Source: Saccoglossus kowalevskii
Lineage: Eukaryota; Hemichordata; Enteropneusta; Harrimaniidae
DNA length: 25,994 nucleotides
Direction of reading: 5' to 3'
Assembly: GCF_000003605.2 (NCBI RefSeq)
Contig: NW_003119459.1
Span: 64,608-90,601, forward strand
Shown here in pieces: positions 1-11,806 of the stretch. Position 1 is the stretch's first letter, and the number at the start of each line of letters is the position of its first letter. The notes under the pieces are model-generated. The model was not told where the DNA came from and searched no databases. It was given only the letters and a program-made list of their open reading frames with translations. The translations under genes were made by a program, and so were the position numbers.

Positions 1-163
1 AACTGAGAACAAGGCAGATTTTTGCCAAAACAACAAGAGAAGCACCAACCCAAAACGGGAAGGTTACAAAAAAGGTGCAGTGAAATAAAGTGTAATAACT
101 GACCATAAAAGGATGAAAAATCGAATACCAGGAGAGCGACGTGAAGGCGTGTGTATGCTCATT

Positions 164-200
164 TACATACATACATACATACATACAGACATACAGACAG
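164..200. repeat. CATA/CAGA microsatellite
   Basis: Five or more uninterrupted CATA units pass into CAGACATA and CAGACAG variants. The repeat stops 12 bases before a strong hairpin at 213-243, an arrangement often seen at the ends of short mobile elements that carry or insert into microsatellites. The repeat itself is seen directly; the link to a mobile element is inference. Confidence 0.95.
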
Positions 201-212
201 GGTAACTGCATA

Positions 213-243
213 GACTCCCTTTTGTGCTTCGCACACGGGAGTC
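213..243. repeat. GC-capped hairpin beside the microsatellite
   Basis: GACTCCC (213-219) is the exact reverse complement of GGGAGTC (237-243). Inside it, TGTG and CACA close a small CTTCG loop, giving a compact stem-loop of 31 nt. It is GC-rich against an AT-rich surround. It could be the 3' structure of a short retroposon or the end of a foldback/MITE element, but no second terminus or target-site duplication could be identified. Confidence 0.7.
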
Positions 244-2062
244 AAACAGCTCTTTGACAAGATAATTTCTAATCATTTAATCCATTAATCATGGACTCAA
301 AAAACATCGTAATGTAACTTTACCTATCTGTAATATTGTAATATCGTCACACATCCGTCACACAACCGGATGACTTCATTTTACGATAGTCTGCTAAATT
401 CTATGCGGGAATCCGGACATTATTTGTCATTTGGACATCGTGCAGATGCTAATCTTTAAGTATTTATCTTGTACTTATCAGTTAATTAAATACTTAAACT
501 AGAAATATCTTGTACTTCTTGTGGCTTTTTATTATTATTATTCTCGATTGTTGACGGTTATGTATGTTATTTCTCTGACTTCTTCCTATAAGACTTGTAC
601 TCAACAATCTATGATTGAGAGAACGTATGCACAAATGTTTCTAAATCAGTGCTATTGGGATTCAACGTCTGCCTCAGGTGGGGGTTCGGGTTACTCCGAC
701 GATGTGTTCATTGATATGTCGATCATTTTTTCGGACAGACAATGGCGTTCTTTGTGAGGCCATTCATTAGTATATCTACCCACATTGTTGTCATCTATAT
801 TCATCAAATACGCAAATATGCTAAACATGTTAAAAAAATTCATGTCTTTCTTAATTCACGCAATAAAATCGCGCATGGTGATCTTAAGTCGGATTATAGA
901 CGGAAGTAATGAAAAACGAGCAGGAAGTAGACGGTACGATATTCAGTTGCACCGTGTTTACATTTGCGTTGATGTATAGGGCGTACTATTTATATATATA
1001 CCTGTGAGCATTGCGGAGTTGTGCAATGTCTTTGGAATCGCAATTGAGAGAATCCGGTAATGTTGCACCCAGGATTTATGATAGTTCGCTTCAGTTCAAT
1101 TTTTTCACTAAAATCACTAAATCAAATGTCAATTTTTTGAAATAAAATATATGAAAGTACAGAAATCCAGTCATATTAAAAATAGTAGGTAACATGAAAT
1201 TGAGACAGAACCCAAGGTATGTAGAAACAAATGAAAAAATGTTCCCCGACAAAATGTCCGGTTTGAATTTCTCATTGGGAGGGAGTTCCCTCACCCGCTC
1301 TGTGCTACAATGACGCAATCGCATAATAAAATATATAGAAAAAGCCATATAATCTGTATTTTGGTCGGAAGCTCCTTAAGGTAAATCTAAAAAGCCCATA
1401 AACATCTCTTATGACATTGTCTCCCCGTTTCAATCTAGATTTAATTAGCTACACGCACAAGTGTGAACACATGGACTGGGACTTCATATTCCCCACGTTA
1501 TTATATTTTGACGTGTACAGCACACCTTGTGCAACTTAATAAAAGTAAGGCGTCTTTACGCGTATTGACCCACCTCATTGTATTCTCCCCACGCGCAATA
1601 ATTATTTAAGTCGTACGGAGGGTGAATTTGATAATGTTATGATTTGATTAACCAAAACGAATGAAACCATTGAAGCAACAAGAAAGTCATTAAACGGACG
1701 TGAAATTATTGATAATTTGTAAATGTAACATATAGGTATTAATTAAAGAAATCCATTACTGAAATGCATCGGGCATTTAATACTGGCTGATTAAACGTAT
1801 TCGTTTGTATTGCATGAGCCCGTTAGAATATATATGCACAGATATGAATATCATGTGACTGAACTAGGATAGATAAATGTAGTTAGAAAAGTATTAACGT
1901 AACAGGATAGTATTTTTTCTAGGAAATCCTAGCGAAATGGCAATAAATGTAAATTGACGAATAGTGACCAAAACCTATTAAATTCATACAATTTTAGAAA
2001 GCATTTGACCTGATATTTTGGAAAATAATGCTCGGTGAGAAGCATTACAATGTTGCTGTTTG
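244..2062. other. AT-rich stretch without a supported gene
   Basis: Open frames here (for example 521-757 plus and 1091-1348 minus) are short, have no recognisable domain, and some lack an ATG start. The only local structures seen are a TTATTATTATTATT run near 530-543 and a small CTAGGA/TCCTAG inverted repeat near 1919-1932. No RNA gene or clear mobile-element boundary was found. Confidence 0.7.
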
Positions 2063-2132
2063 ATTTATCTGGGTTTTTAGAAAGTAACCTTCAAAGGTTA
2101 ATTTTAATTTTCTAAAAGGTCTTCAGATAAAT
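2063..2132. repeat. 70-nt imperfect inverted repeat (hairpin)
   Basis: Three nested complementary blocks are visible: ATTTATCTG (2063-2071) with CAGATAAAT (2124-2132), TTTTAGAAA (2075-2083) with TTTCTAAAA (2109-2117), and TAACCT (2085-2090) with AGGTTA (2095-2100) around a 4-nt TCAA loop. An asymmetric 8-nt bulge (2101-2108) sits on the 3' arm. The length suits a small structured RNA or a remnant of an inverted-repeat element. AT-rich DNA makes chance stems common, so its function is open. Confidence 0.6.
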
Positions 2133-3264
2133 GGTTGTGACGGCACAAAAACCATAAAGCAAACACAATCTGCTTATTACCATCAATTCTATCCTGGTAC
2201 CTTAAATAATAATAGTCCACCGAAAAAATAAATATCTAAATAAAAAGGAACACGTTATGCCAGATGTATAGTGGTCTTATTATACACCAGCATATGTACC
2301 ATAGTAGTTTACATTTTGTATGCATCAATTCAAATAGTAATAAATTATAATCCAGTGTATCCATAGAGTATATTTTGTCGATAAATAAAACGTCGATTTA
2401 GTAATTGTAGTTGACGGCCAAACAAAAATTGCAAAATTATACCAATATATACCATTATTGAGAATGGTTTTAGCCGTCTACATTTACAACACGTGACAAG
2501 TTCGTAAATATATACAGTACCCATAAATCAAATTAGGAAAATACAAGCATTGTATTTTTATTTATTGTAACGTGAGATTTTGGAACTTGAATACAAATTG
2601 ACGTGAGGTGGTGATATGTTAAAGCTAATATTTACGAGTGTGGCCCTAAGAAACTGGCACGACTGGCCATGTCTGACTAAAGATATTTTAACACTAAGTT
2701 GAAAAGGGAACATGTATTTAGCACGGCTCAAATTTCAACATGGAGATCGAACCACTAATGGTATTTCAATCAACGGATTGTCTGTGTCATTTTAAGTTAA
2801 CGCGGCCTTGTCGTGAACTTGATATAGGTAAATTGCGACGAAAACATGAATGGACGATACTGTGAACGCCTTGAACATTCTCGTCTTTCGAGTTATTACT
2901 GTGAAATTAACTATCAGCTGATTCATACAGTTATTTGAGCTTTTTTCGTAGCATGTTGACACTGTCTTTTATCTTTGCTTTAGCATGATGTTATTCCTGT
3001 CATATCACTTCGCAGTTATTTAGCCCGAATACTTCCGTCTTCGTAATCTTTTAATTACCACGCGTCTCAATTGTTTTTGTTCAATTTCCGAGGCCTGGAA
3101 AGCTGCTACCTTTAGTAGAGAATCGGATTTATTTCACTCAATCATTGACCGAAAGCTTTCTGATGATAGTTATATCGGACAAAATACAAAAAGTCTACCG
3201 TAACGATACTTCTATCGCTATAATTATGAGGTAAGATTACGATAAATTGTGGCCTGAACAATTG
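2133..3264. other. AT-rich stretch without a supported gene
   Basis: No open frame above 60 codons is present on either strand and no repeat family was recognised. A CTGATGA motif at 3160 was checked as a possible hammerhead ribozyme core and lacks the partner GAAA segment in the right place. Confidence 0.7.
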
Positions 3265-3345
3265 AACAGCGTGCGACTGAAAGCGTCACAGTCGCAGCGC
3301 CTCGTCGCGTTCGATATTGGTCTCGTATAAAACGCGTTTTAAAAT
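3265..3345 (+). promoter_or_regulatory. CpG-rich spot with TATA-like and CCAAT-like motifs
   Basis: A short GC- and CpG-rich segment holds a perfect 8-bp hairpin, TGCGACTG (3272-3279) with CAGTCGCA (3289-3296). It is followed by ATTGG (3316-3320, a reversed CCAAT box) and TATAAAA (3326-3332). The TATA-like motif overlaps a 14-bp palindrome, TAAAACGCGTTTTA (3328-3341). The spacing and order would suit a eukaryotic core promoter reading rightward. No downstream coding exon is recognised; the only ATG nearby (3349) opens a 7-codon frame. In AT-rich DNA such motifs also arise by chance. Confidence 0.2.
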
Positions 3346-6300
3346 AAAATGTTTGTTTACACGAAATGTTAATGCACGACAATTGTGACGTTTAAACGAA
3401 GCTGTAAGAAATATAATGTTATTATGACTCATTCACGATTATGTACCGAATAGAATATATAGGCATATAATAACAAATGTAACTAACGAGTTGCCATGCC
3501 AACATATCAACGTTTCAGTGATGTATACAGCAAGTTGTATCAGCATAGAACTACCATGGATACGTGAATCGACACATACGATTTGCATACTATCTTATTT
3601 ATTCTGTTTACTGCACCGATTACAAATGTTTCCTGGCCATAGCTATAATCACTCGGCAGTTATCACAAAAAAATACAGACAATGATGTGCAATTTTAAGT
3701 TTTATTCCGTCTCTGTCATTACTGTAAAGATATTCTTGGAACAGAGTACATATTCGCTTGTCGCTGTGTACTCTCTCTCTTTCTTAGTCTTACTTCAATC
3801 AAGCAAGACTGGTGGAAATATTTAAATTGCTAAGTGGGCAACACGCATACGTCGACATCAACCCCCATTCACCCAGACAACCATTCACAAAATGCGAAAA
3901 GAGAATAATTCCAAACGAACGACTACCTGAAGCTAAAATATCACGTTTCTTTGTGTTACATGATTGGTATCCGGTTTCAAGCAAACACGGAGAATGATAG
4001 GGTAGTTGTCAATTTCACAACATGGAATTTTGAAAGGAAATCATGCATATTTTCCCCAGTGTCCGATTCACGATGAAATGAGACATACCTAGCCTCCTAT
4101 TAGAAAATACGACTATGTCCGGCGTATTCATTCGTTAGTTTTTACAAAGTTCGCCAAAAGCGTGATGAAAAAAATAATGTCAACTGGATTCGAGTGGAAC
4201 CAACCTAAACACAACTACAAAAGACATCTTTCTTCTGTAACGTATTCAATAAAGGCGATAAACTGAATAGAGAAAGACACAAATGGTCACTTTTAGTTTC
4301 ACATTACACCAACACGCACACGTTCATTGTATTCGATTTTTAAATTAAAATCATACAGTTGAACAAATAATCACGTGTCCCTAAATAAAATGCCATTACT
4401 ATATCATTTTAATAGCATACCAACAGTGTATATTAATTAATAATAAGTCTGCCAGTAGAGCAATAACGTAGACAACGTACACGAATGGACCTTCCATCAA
4501 CCGAAGAAAATCGATACATTGCCCTTAAGATCGAATTGAATGCATCATGTCGCTTACAATTGTCAGTTTCACGAAACCGTTTACTGTGGTTGTATATCAT
4601 TGGTCATATCACGCAATAGAATGTGCATAATAGGGTGTAGATGGGGAAATAGTGTCTATATATCAAGCGATCTGCTTAATATCTTGGAACTCATATTTCA
4701 TTCGTTCATGACGTCATTGTCAATTGTCTTCATATCTCATTATTTACTACACATAGGCTGGCAATCTCAAAAGAAAATGTTATTTCTGGTATCAATTGAA
4801 TAAATCTAGTAATTTACGATTTTCATTACCCTTCGACGTAATTAATTCAAAAAAAAACATACATCATATTTATTGTATGTTATCGGTGCGCGCTGAAATG
4901 TGCGGAACAATTAATCACATGAACATTTAAATACCATTGACGCCACGGGAAAACAGCGACAACGAATTGACTTACATGTTGTATGTAGATAGTGAACGTC
5001 TTATCGTATTGACAGTAAACTATGCAGTGGAAATAAAGAGAATTATTTGTGGGTATACATCAGTGATAAAAAGTGCCAAACAAGGTGCCTTTTAAGAAAC
5101 GGTTAAACTATACACTTGATGTTGGTAGAAAATGAAGATTGGATCGTTCGATGCAATGGATACGTCAACTATTTGGGTGGAGATATGTTTTGGGGTTATG
5201 ATTGTCTATGGACAGAAACAGTGGAGATTAACGCGTGAAAAACATATTGAAAAATTGCACACTGTTGAATCAAATTGTAAACGAATAGAATCGAAGTCAA
5301 ACCAAAATTAAATTATATTTATATTTTTGTTTCGAATTGTAATATACGTTGCGAAGTCATGATGGCATCTATGGTTACCTAGTGAAAATTTTACTGATAT
5401 TCGACGTTCCAGCAATCGATGCATATAAATGTTGCTCGGTTAAACTGGCGGTGGTTGAGATAAAATCATTAACGTGATGTGTGCAATCATAGCATTACAA
5501 TTATAGATTATTGATTTACAATACCTGATGTACTATTGCTGTATAGTCTATATTCATATTCAAGTCAGTCGCATTTTATTGAGCAATCCCGCAACACAAG
5601 TACATACTCTATGTGAAGAGAACAGCTGAGCAAAAAACTGCATTTGACTATGATCTTTTCAAGTCTACAAGCCATGCAATAGAAAGGACCAAGAATAAAA
5701 CTGAACAAATTATGCACGGCAGAAAAACTCACTTGCAAGATGGCATCATACTTTTTCAATATCAAATCTTTTGCTGTTTGTGTCAAATCAAGCGGATGTC
5801 GCAAATGCTTACATCGTGGCATTTATAATTTCAAATTTACGTTTTGCGATTTGTCCCTTGAGATATTTATATACTGAAATATTCTTTGTTCAAACCCTAT
5901 TGAACGAACAGTTCTTTCTTGGAAAACATAAGCATACATATAAACATGATATGAGAGGACACCTCTAATGATTTCTAATGATTAGGTTCACAGGGTGCCG
6001 TAAGGTGATGATTATTAAACAGCTCTTCATCCAGGTGATAAAACAATCGTTCGAGTGTGGAAACATATATTTTGGGTTAAATCTCTATTATCGAATATGT
6101 AAGTAATAACTTAAACTAATTCAAACCTTCCACTAATTTATGACACAGATGACTCTCTTAGGAAATTATATGCCAAGTCTATTTCGATTCTGACTTGACC
6201 TATATGAATATTACGTGAAGTATGTATAGTAAAGGTTGTAGAAAGAAGATGTATGCCTTCCACCAATCGCATAGTGACAAACAACATTTTGCAATCTAGT

Positions 6301-8700
6301 GAGTTTAAAAAACTATCATTAAATTATCCCCTGTGCTGTTCTAGTTCAACTCTTCACAAATAATAAAACAACTTAACATAGTACATGTACTTGTAATAAG
6401 TCACTTCAATCGAATGAAGATAAGGAGATACAACAAAAGCAAAGCTTAAAATAAGAAGCTGTTACATGTCCTATACTATATGCTAATTGTTATCTGTATT
6501 TATGTGATAATTGTACTTACGTATTTGATGGTTGACTGTAACAACGTAACAATTTGGATCATTTGACAATTTCCTTTTTTGTCAGTTCACACAACATGAA
6601 TCAACAATATAACTGTACTAGTCTTTCGGAATTGTTTGTCTGTGGGTTGTTTCGTATTCTCTCCTCCACAAATCACGAATACGGTTACCGATTGGGTATG
6701 ATGTCATTACTAATTTTTATTGTCGTGCATTCTAAGAAACTTAGTTTAACCTGATATTAAAGTAATACTGATTTGACCATCTGTAGTGTATATATGTTTT
6801 CACATGTCTGCGTAAGATTATGTTTCAACGTCCCCTTAGTAACAAGGTTACTCATAGCCAGTATGAGACGGCCAATTCATTAACACGGTGTTTCACCATG
6901 CATTAAACTAGTTTCGTCATGTTTATTTTTTTCTGTTAGTGTTGATCCGTCGAATCAAAATGAGAAAAGATACTCTACTGCCCAAGGCAATTATCGAAAA
7001 GAAAACATTTCATACAAATGCTACTCAACATCTGGTAATTACATGTCACATGAAATGATTTTCGGCTATTTTAAAATTATTAGCTGTCATATGTACCGAC
7101 ACTCATAACGACATCGTTATTGTATAACTAGACGTAGTCGGGAATTTACGTCAATACGGATTTAGTTCAGGATTGGAAGAAGTAATTCAGTTGTATTATA
7201 TGATGTATGTTATTTTATTCTGCATATGTTGTAGTGGCTAATCGCAAAATTCATTCAATTCTGAGCAACTACTTTTACAAATTCTGAAATTATACTTCAA
7301 ATGCACAGATTTTTTCATACGTGTGTTATTGCAGATCTTGCACTCGGCAGATGACGTGCTTACACAATGATAAATGAGAGATCGACTTAGCCGTGGTTTG
7401 TTGGGTTCTTTGTCATACCGCTCGAGTTGACATCATTTTGTCAGAATGCCAGCTACTATAATGGGCCACCTGGCTATTTAACGCTGGGATACATCACCCC
7501 TGGATTATGGTTGTGGTGAGAAAATCGTAGATATTGTTTGTGTCACGCAGAAACCCACATGATGTAATAAACAGTCTGTTTATGAAGGCGGAGTAATTAA
7601 ACTTAGACAGGTGAGAGAGCAGTTGTGTAGTTTTAAATGAGGAAAACAAACTACTAAATATTTCAAATGAGTTATGCTGTACTATGTTTTAGTAAATTAA
7701 CTTCTTCTAATGCCAGCACACATTCAGAGTCACACTAGGATCTAATAAACTTAAGGTTTAAAAAAGACCATATAATATCATAGAAAAGTTAAATGTTGTA
7801 ATTGTCAATTTCATTAAGTGATATCTACAAATTGAATTGTTGATATATGTCCATGTTATCTACTTGAACATTCTCCTGTGGCGTCAAAATCAAGAGGTCT
7901 GATTCTTCATTTCGACACAATGTTTTCTCAATGAAAACTTTATTTAAGAAAGGCGCAATATTGACGAATGATTTCCCACACTAGGAGTGCGTCCATCTAG
8001 TAGCTGATTATTGTTATTTGAAGTTAGTAGCAGATGTTCGCACCAAACTACGGAAATTATAGCTTGAAGTTTCATGGGTTCGGTATTATTTACCTTGATT
8101 GTTGAAATGATCGCCCGGTGGTTATTACGTTCAGTATTTAATACTCTAGGGAATAATATAATTAGGATTTCATATTCCATTACGTCCTATTGTGTAAGTC
8201 ATAATCGACACACACCAACCTTATGGTAATGTGTAATCACGTAGTGAACATATTAAAGTTATCAAAGAGAACTGTAATATAAATGTAATTGCGTTGCTAT
8301 ATATATGTGGCGGTCACTCATCGCAGTAGGTACTGGACGAAATTAAAAAACAAAAACAACTTAGTGATAAAAAAAAGCTTTTTTATATAACATTATATAA
8401 AGGATATTAAAAATGACCTAAACATTAGATACAAGCACATATCAAGTTGATCTATGAACTCGTAGTGTTGCGAATATGACGTAGAGGGCAAAAACTAAAA
8501 TCACTCATGGAATGCACCAGTATCATTAATTCCGTATGTGTCAATCAATCAACCAAAGCATTGACGTAATACATTGTGGAGGTATTCATTAAGAAATGCG
8601 TTGATGAATAAATTTCATCTATAATGAGTATTGTTCAGTAAGCTTTGATTGTACTAAGGCATCTGTCAATCTACTGATTCAAGATGAAAACTTGATTATT
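3346..8700. other. Long AT-rich stretch without a supported gene
   Basis: Open frames in this 5.3-kb stretch are all under 90 codons, are often mirrored by frames on the other strand (3799-3984 and 3812-3997; 5565-5822 and 5613-5828), and resemble no protein family I know. Small structures include AACATACA (4856-4863) with TGTATGTT (4874-4881), a perfect CRE-like TGACGTCA at 4709-4716, a direct doubling of TCTAATGATT near 5963-5984, and an A/T palindrome AAAAAAGCTTTTTT at 8371-8384. None is strong enough to call a gene or element. Confidence 0.65.
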
Positions 8701-8785
8701 TCCAACTAACACTACCTCCTCAATCAACACTACCTCCTCCATCAACCCACTGGCCCCCACCCCATCTACCCACTGGCCTCCCACA
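8701..8785. repeat. C-rich, strand-asymmetric short tandem repeats
   Basis: An 18-bp unit beginning AACACTACCTCCTC occurs twice back to back (8708-8725 and 8726-8743, one mismatch). It is followed by two copies of ACCCACTGGCC (8745-8755 and 8768-8778) in similar C-rich context. G is almost absent from the plus strand here, in contrast to the flanks. This is low-complexity DNA formed by local duplication, and no coding role is visible. Confidence 0.8.
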
Positions 8786-10581
8786 CAGACACATTAGGTT
8801 GCGCTATACTTTGCATGTTTGTTTGTTTATACATCAGTTTGGATATGAATGATATATCATATAAGTTTGTGTAAATAAATCTAAAGAGCAGACTTTCACT
8901 AACATTTGTGTCTGTGTCTTGTTTGCCTGCGGAGATGTGAATATGCCGCTTGATTGCTTTCATATATTTTCAGTGCATTTCTGTAGTTTCCCGAGAGCGA
9001 AAATCTTAATAAAGCTACCAAGGAAGTTAAATATAGCACAGACGCAAACGCATAATATAATTGCTTCTGCAGTGTGAGAGTTATTTGCCGATGTACTTAG
9101 ATTTTGATATTGTGACGATGCCTCATATAGTCACGTGATTGCATTTACCTTGCACTGACTACAGTGATGAAAGTGGCAATTCGTATTTATTAATAAATAT
9201 TATTGAATTGATATTCTTGAACTAATTGCCAAATAATTAATGGCTATATTCTGGGTTAGTATGATTACATGAACAATCAGGAAACGGTATTTTTACTGAA
9301 CCAGATAAAATGCATTTTATTTAAACGTATAAAAAACAACTATAAATTACAAACCATGTTTACGTATACACAGTGGTATCACTTTTAAATACAGCATTTT
9401 ATTATACTTCGTCATGTTCCCTGTCTTTTATTATTAAGCAAATATTTCGTCCTAAAACATCACGTCTACATTTTAGCTGGGCAACACGTTCCGCAAAGCA
9501 CTGTAGTATGGATCGTAGATGGGTCAGTGCATATATACGTGTTTAATGTCAAAGGTTAAAAGTGCTCATTAATATAAGTAGGCCATCTTCTGGACAATTC
9601 AATTACGTTGTCGGTTCCGTTGACACATATCTCAACCCATTCATGTGTGGGTAACATTTAAATGAATGGTTTCATCACCAGTTTTCTCTTTTTTTGAAGA
9701 GATAAACCTCCATCATTGAAGTGCTTAATTCCGATGTATTAAATTTCTGTAATGACTCCATCGCCTCCTTTACCAGACATGTGAAGTGACTGTTCATCTA
9801 CCCTTTAAGAACAGGGACTTGGAAATATATTCATCGTGTTCAACCAGGAATGAAAGTGTGCCAATTGGCACGTTTCTCTGGTTCTCTTCGCGATTATAAC
9901 GTACACCGTAAGTAAGTGTAAAGGAACATTTCACTGTCGTGTGATTAAGCTAGCTGTACAGTCGTCACTGATAACGATAACGAATACAATGACAAACATC
10001 ATTTCAATAGAACACATGGAGTCACGAATATATACCAGTGAAGAATCGTTCTTTCACAAAGTATATCATCATGTATAGTGAATTTATTATTATTATAAAA
10101 CGAATGTGTTTGCCTCGGCACCAACTGATTGAACTAAGTTTCCTAGGAAACGACCTCAGACGCAACCGGAGTCACCAATATGAAATCGATTGTGATTTTG
10201 TACCCAGACCGTCTAGCCAAGTAATTGCTGAGGATATTTATCTGAATAGTCGCTAACAAAAGTAAAAGCAGATAAGCAGACATTTCGACAAATCACACGA
10301 TAAGACTATTTTATACGCAGAATAGGTAAGATAGAACTCATTTGAAACAAAATTATCTCATTTCAATACAAACATATATGGGATAAAAACACAATATTTC
10401 CTCACATTGGTCTAAATTCTAATTATGGATCAAATGTCGTTAAACACTGGTTAAAATGTCGAGACTTCACATAGTTACTAGGCACGGCTCACAATGAGAT
10501 GCAGCCTAGGAACATTTTGAGGGAAAATTGTTGTCATCAAGAAGAACACATTAGTGATTTGTTTATGTCAATTATCACGAG
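8786..10581. other. AT-rich stretch without a supported gene
   Basis: Two short open frames (8766-8963 minus and 10038-10256 plus) show no domain. Perfect palindromes GTGCCAATTGGCAC (9858-9871) and TTTCCTAGGAAA (about 10140) are present but are within chance expectation for this length. No repeat family was recognised. Confidence 0.65.
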
Positions 10582-10764
10582 TTCACACATGGTTTGCGCA
10601 TATTTTACGCACTCCCGCATTGGCACGACGAATTCGGAAGTGAGCTGTTCGTGAACTATTCGTGGCAGTTTGTGACAGTCGTGGCACGGCGCGAACTGCC
10701 ACGCACTCATTCTCCTTCCCAGAGTTCTTTGCGGTTAGATCACCAAAAGTATCTCTGCCACCAC
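10582..10764 (+). repeat. Left arm of a divergent inverted repeat, built of 10-11 bp CpG units
   Basis: This GC-richer segment contains successive units of the form TTCGTGRCAG: TTCGTGAACTA, TTCGTGGCAG, TTTGTGACAG and TCGTGGCACGG from 10649, with CG or TG steps roughly every 9-11 bp. It shares with the right arm (11282-11500), in reverse complement, CTGTTCGTGAACT (10645-10657), AGAGTTCT (10721-10728) and the 15-mer TATCTCTGCCACCAC (10750-10764), in the same order. Indels separate the matches, so the two arms are old. Open frames crossing it (10594-10851 plus and 10583-10792 minus) are by-products of the low stop density. Confidence 0.75.
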
Positions 10765-11281
10765 ATACCGCCATTTTGTGGTGAAACACCACAAGACTTT
10801 TACTACGCGTATCATTTGCGTATTTCTGTTATTAGAGTGTTCTCGTGTTGATTTATTCCTACTGGAAAACAAGTTTTAAAATATTTTATCGATTGCTGAT
10901 AACGATTTTTTCGTAAATGCACTGTCAAGGATGAAATAGTTATAATTTAGAAAAGAAAATAATTTCATCGCGGAATAACGGTTACTAAAGTGTTACTCGG
11001 TTCATCAAACTGACCGTCCTGTCAATTGCCAAACAAAGGAATATAAAGAAACGATTGCACTTAGGGGTATTTACGGCTAAATCGTTCTACTGTCACACCG
11101 TTTATGCTACAGAAAGAAGAAAAAAAGCTTCTAACTTTGAAAACGGCCAGTATATGCAAACAACGCGTACACATTCGTCGGGTTCGAAAATCGAACACCT
11201 GCATGGCAATGTTTTGGTGAGCGTCTTTGAAAGTAGTACCACTGTGACGCATCGACCAATCAACGACAAGCATAAGATCGC
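10765..11281. other. Central spacer between the inverted arms
   Basis: About 517 bp separate the conserved 15-mers of the two arms. The left half (10850-11000) is AT-rich, and the right half is more balanced and holds a small hairpin, GTTCGA (11182-11187) with TCGAAC (11191-11196). No transposase or other coding frame is recognised. The 146-codon plus-strand frame at 11055-11495 runs through this spacer into the right arm, overlaps 108- and 79-codon frames on the minus strand, and has no known domain. Confidence 0.6.
10776..10794. repeat. Perfect 8-bp hairpin beside the left arm
   Basis: TTGTGGTG (10776-10783) and CACCACAA (10787-10794) form a perfect stem around an AAA loop, 11 bases inside the end of the left inverted-repeat arm. 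It is short but GC-containing and directly adjacent to the conserved 15-mer. Confidence 0.75.
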
Positions 11282-11500
11282 GTGGTGGCAGAGATATATT
11301 CGTAATAGAACTCTGCCTGGGAGATTGCCACGCACTGGCACGCATCCTCCCGCATCGTCCCAACGAGTTCACGAACAGTTGGCGCATAGTTCACGTGAGC
11401 AAAATTTCGAACATTTCAAAATTCTATCCCGAAATGGTGCGCAGTCACGACGGGTTTACGCACAATTCACGCCAGTTTACGACTGGTTTGCGTAAGAGGC
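11282..11500 (-). repeat. Right arm of the inverted repeat, 10-11 bp phased CpG array
   Basis: The arm starts with GTGGTGGCAGAGATA (11282-11296), the exact reverse complement of the left-arm 15-mer, then AGAACTCT (11307-11314) and AGTTCACGAACAG (11366-11378). From 11325 the sequence reads as roughly 11-bp units: TTGCCACGCAC, TGGCACGCATC, CTCCCGCATCG, then a 10-mer, TTCACGAACAG, TTGGCGCATAG. A second run has CpGs at 11448, 11459, 11470, 11480 and 11491, so spaced 11, 11, 10 and 11 bp. That matches one DNA helical turn. The array appears to be a degenerate minisatellite rather than coding sequence. Confidence 0.75.
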
Positions 11501-11709
11501 AAAGCGACGATTACATTACAAGATGATGGTGAATTCAGTCATATATATGTCACTACATGGACTATGTCTGTACCAGGGACGATTCTGAAGAGAAGAGAGT
11601 AAGGGGATTATGTCTGTAAGCAGCAAATTATATGCTCGTTTTTTCATAACGCGGATAATCACTGCCACTTCGCGCGCGCTCACCGCAGCAACACGCATGG
11701 TCGCTGTTA

Positions 11710-11806
11710 CTTTATCAGTTTGTCATCTTTATTGTCATTTACTTTTTCTGAGTTAATATCCAAATAAGTATACGATTATGCAATAAAGATTATTATTATT
11801 ACATGC
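11710..11806 (+). mobile_element. Possible non-LTR retroelement 3' tail
   Basis: An AT-rich stretch ends in GCAATAAAGATTATTATTATT (about 11781-11800), with an AATAAA polyadenylation-like signal directly followed by a short ATT microsatellite. This arrangement is typical of the 3' ends of CR1/L2-like non-LTR elements. No reverse-transcriptase frame lies upstream, so at most this is a 5'-truncated copy. It abuts the 21-bp minisatellite. It could equally be a chance combination. Confidence 0.35.

Noticed and set aside
3160..3166. CTGATGA motif as a hammerhead ribozyme core
   Set aside because: No GAAA follows at a suitable distance and the stems cannot be drawn; the same holds for CTGATGA at 19543.
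8371..8384. AAAAAAGCTTTTTT palindrome as a terminator or origin
   Set aside because: A low-complexity A/T palindrome in AT-rich eukaryotic DNA, with no gene upstream.
11055..11495. 146-codon plus-strand open frame
   Set aside because: It runs through the spacer and right inverted arm, where short CpG repeats lack stop codons; the opposite strand is open for 108 and 79 codons as well, and no domain is seen.
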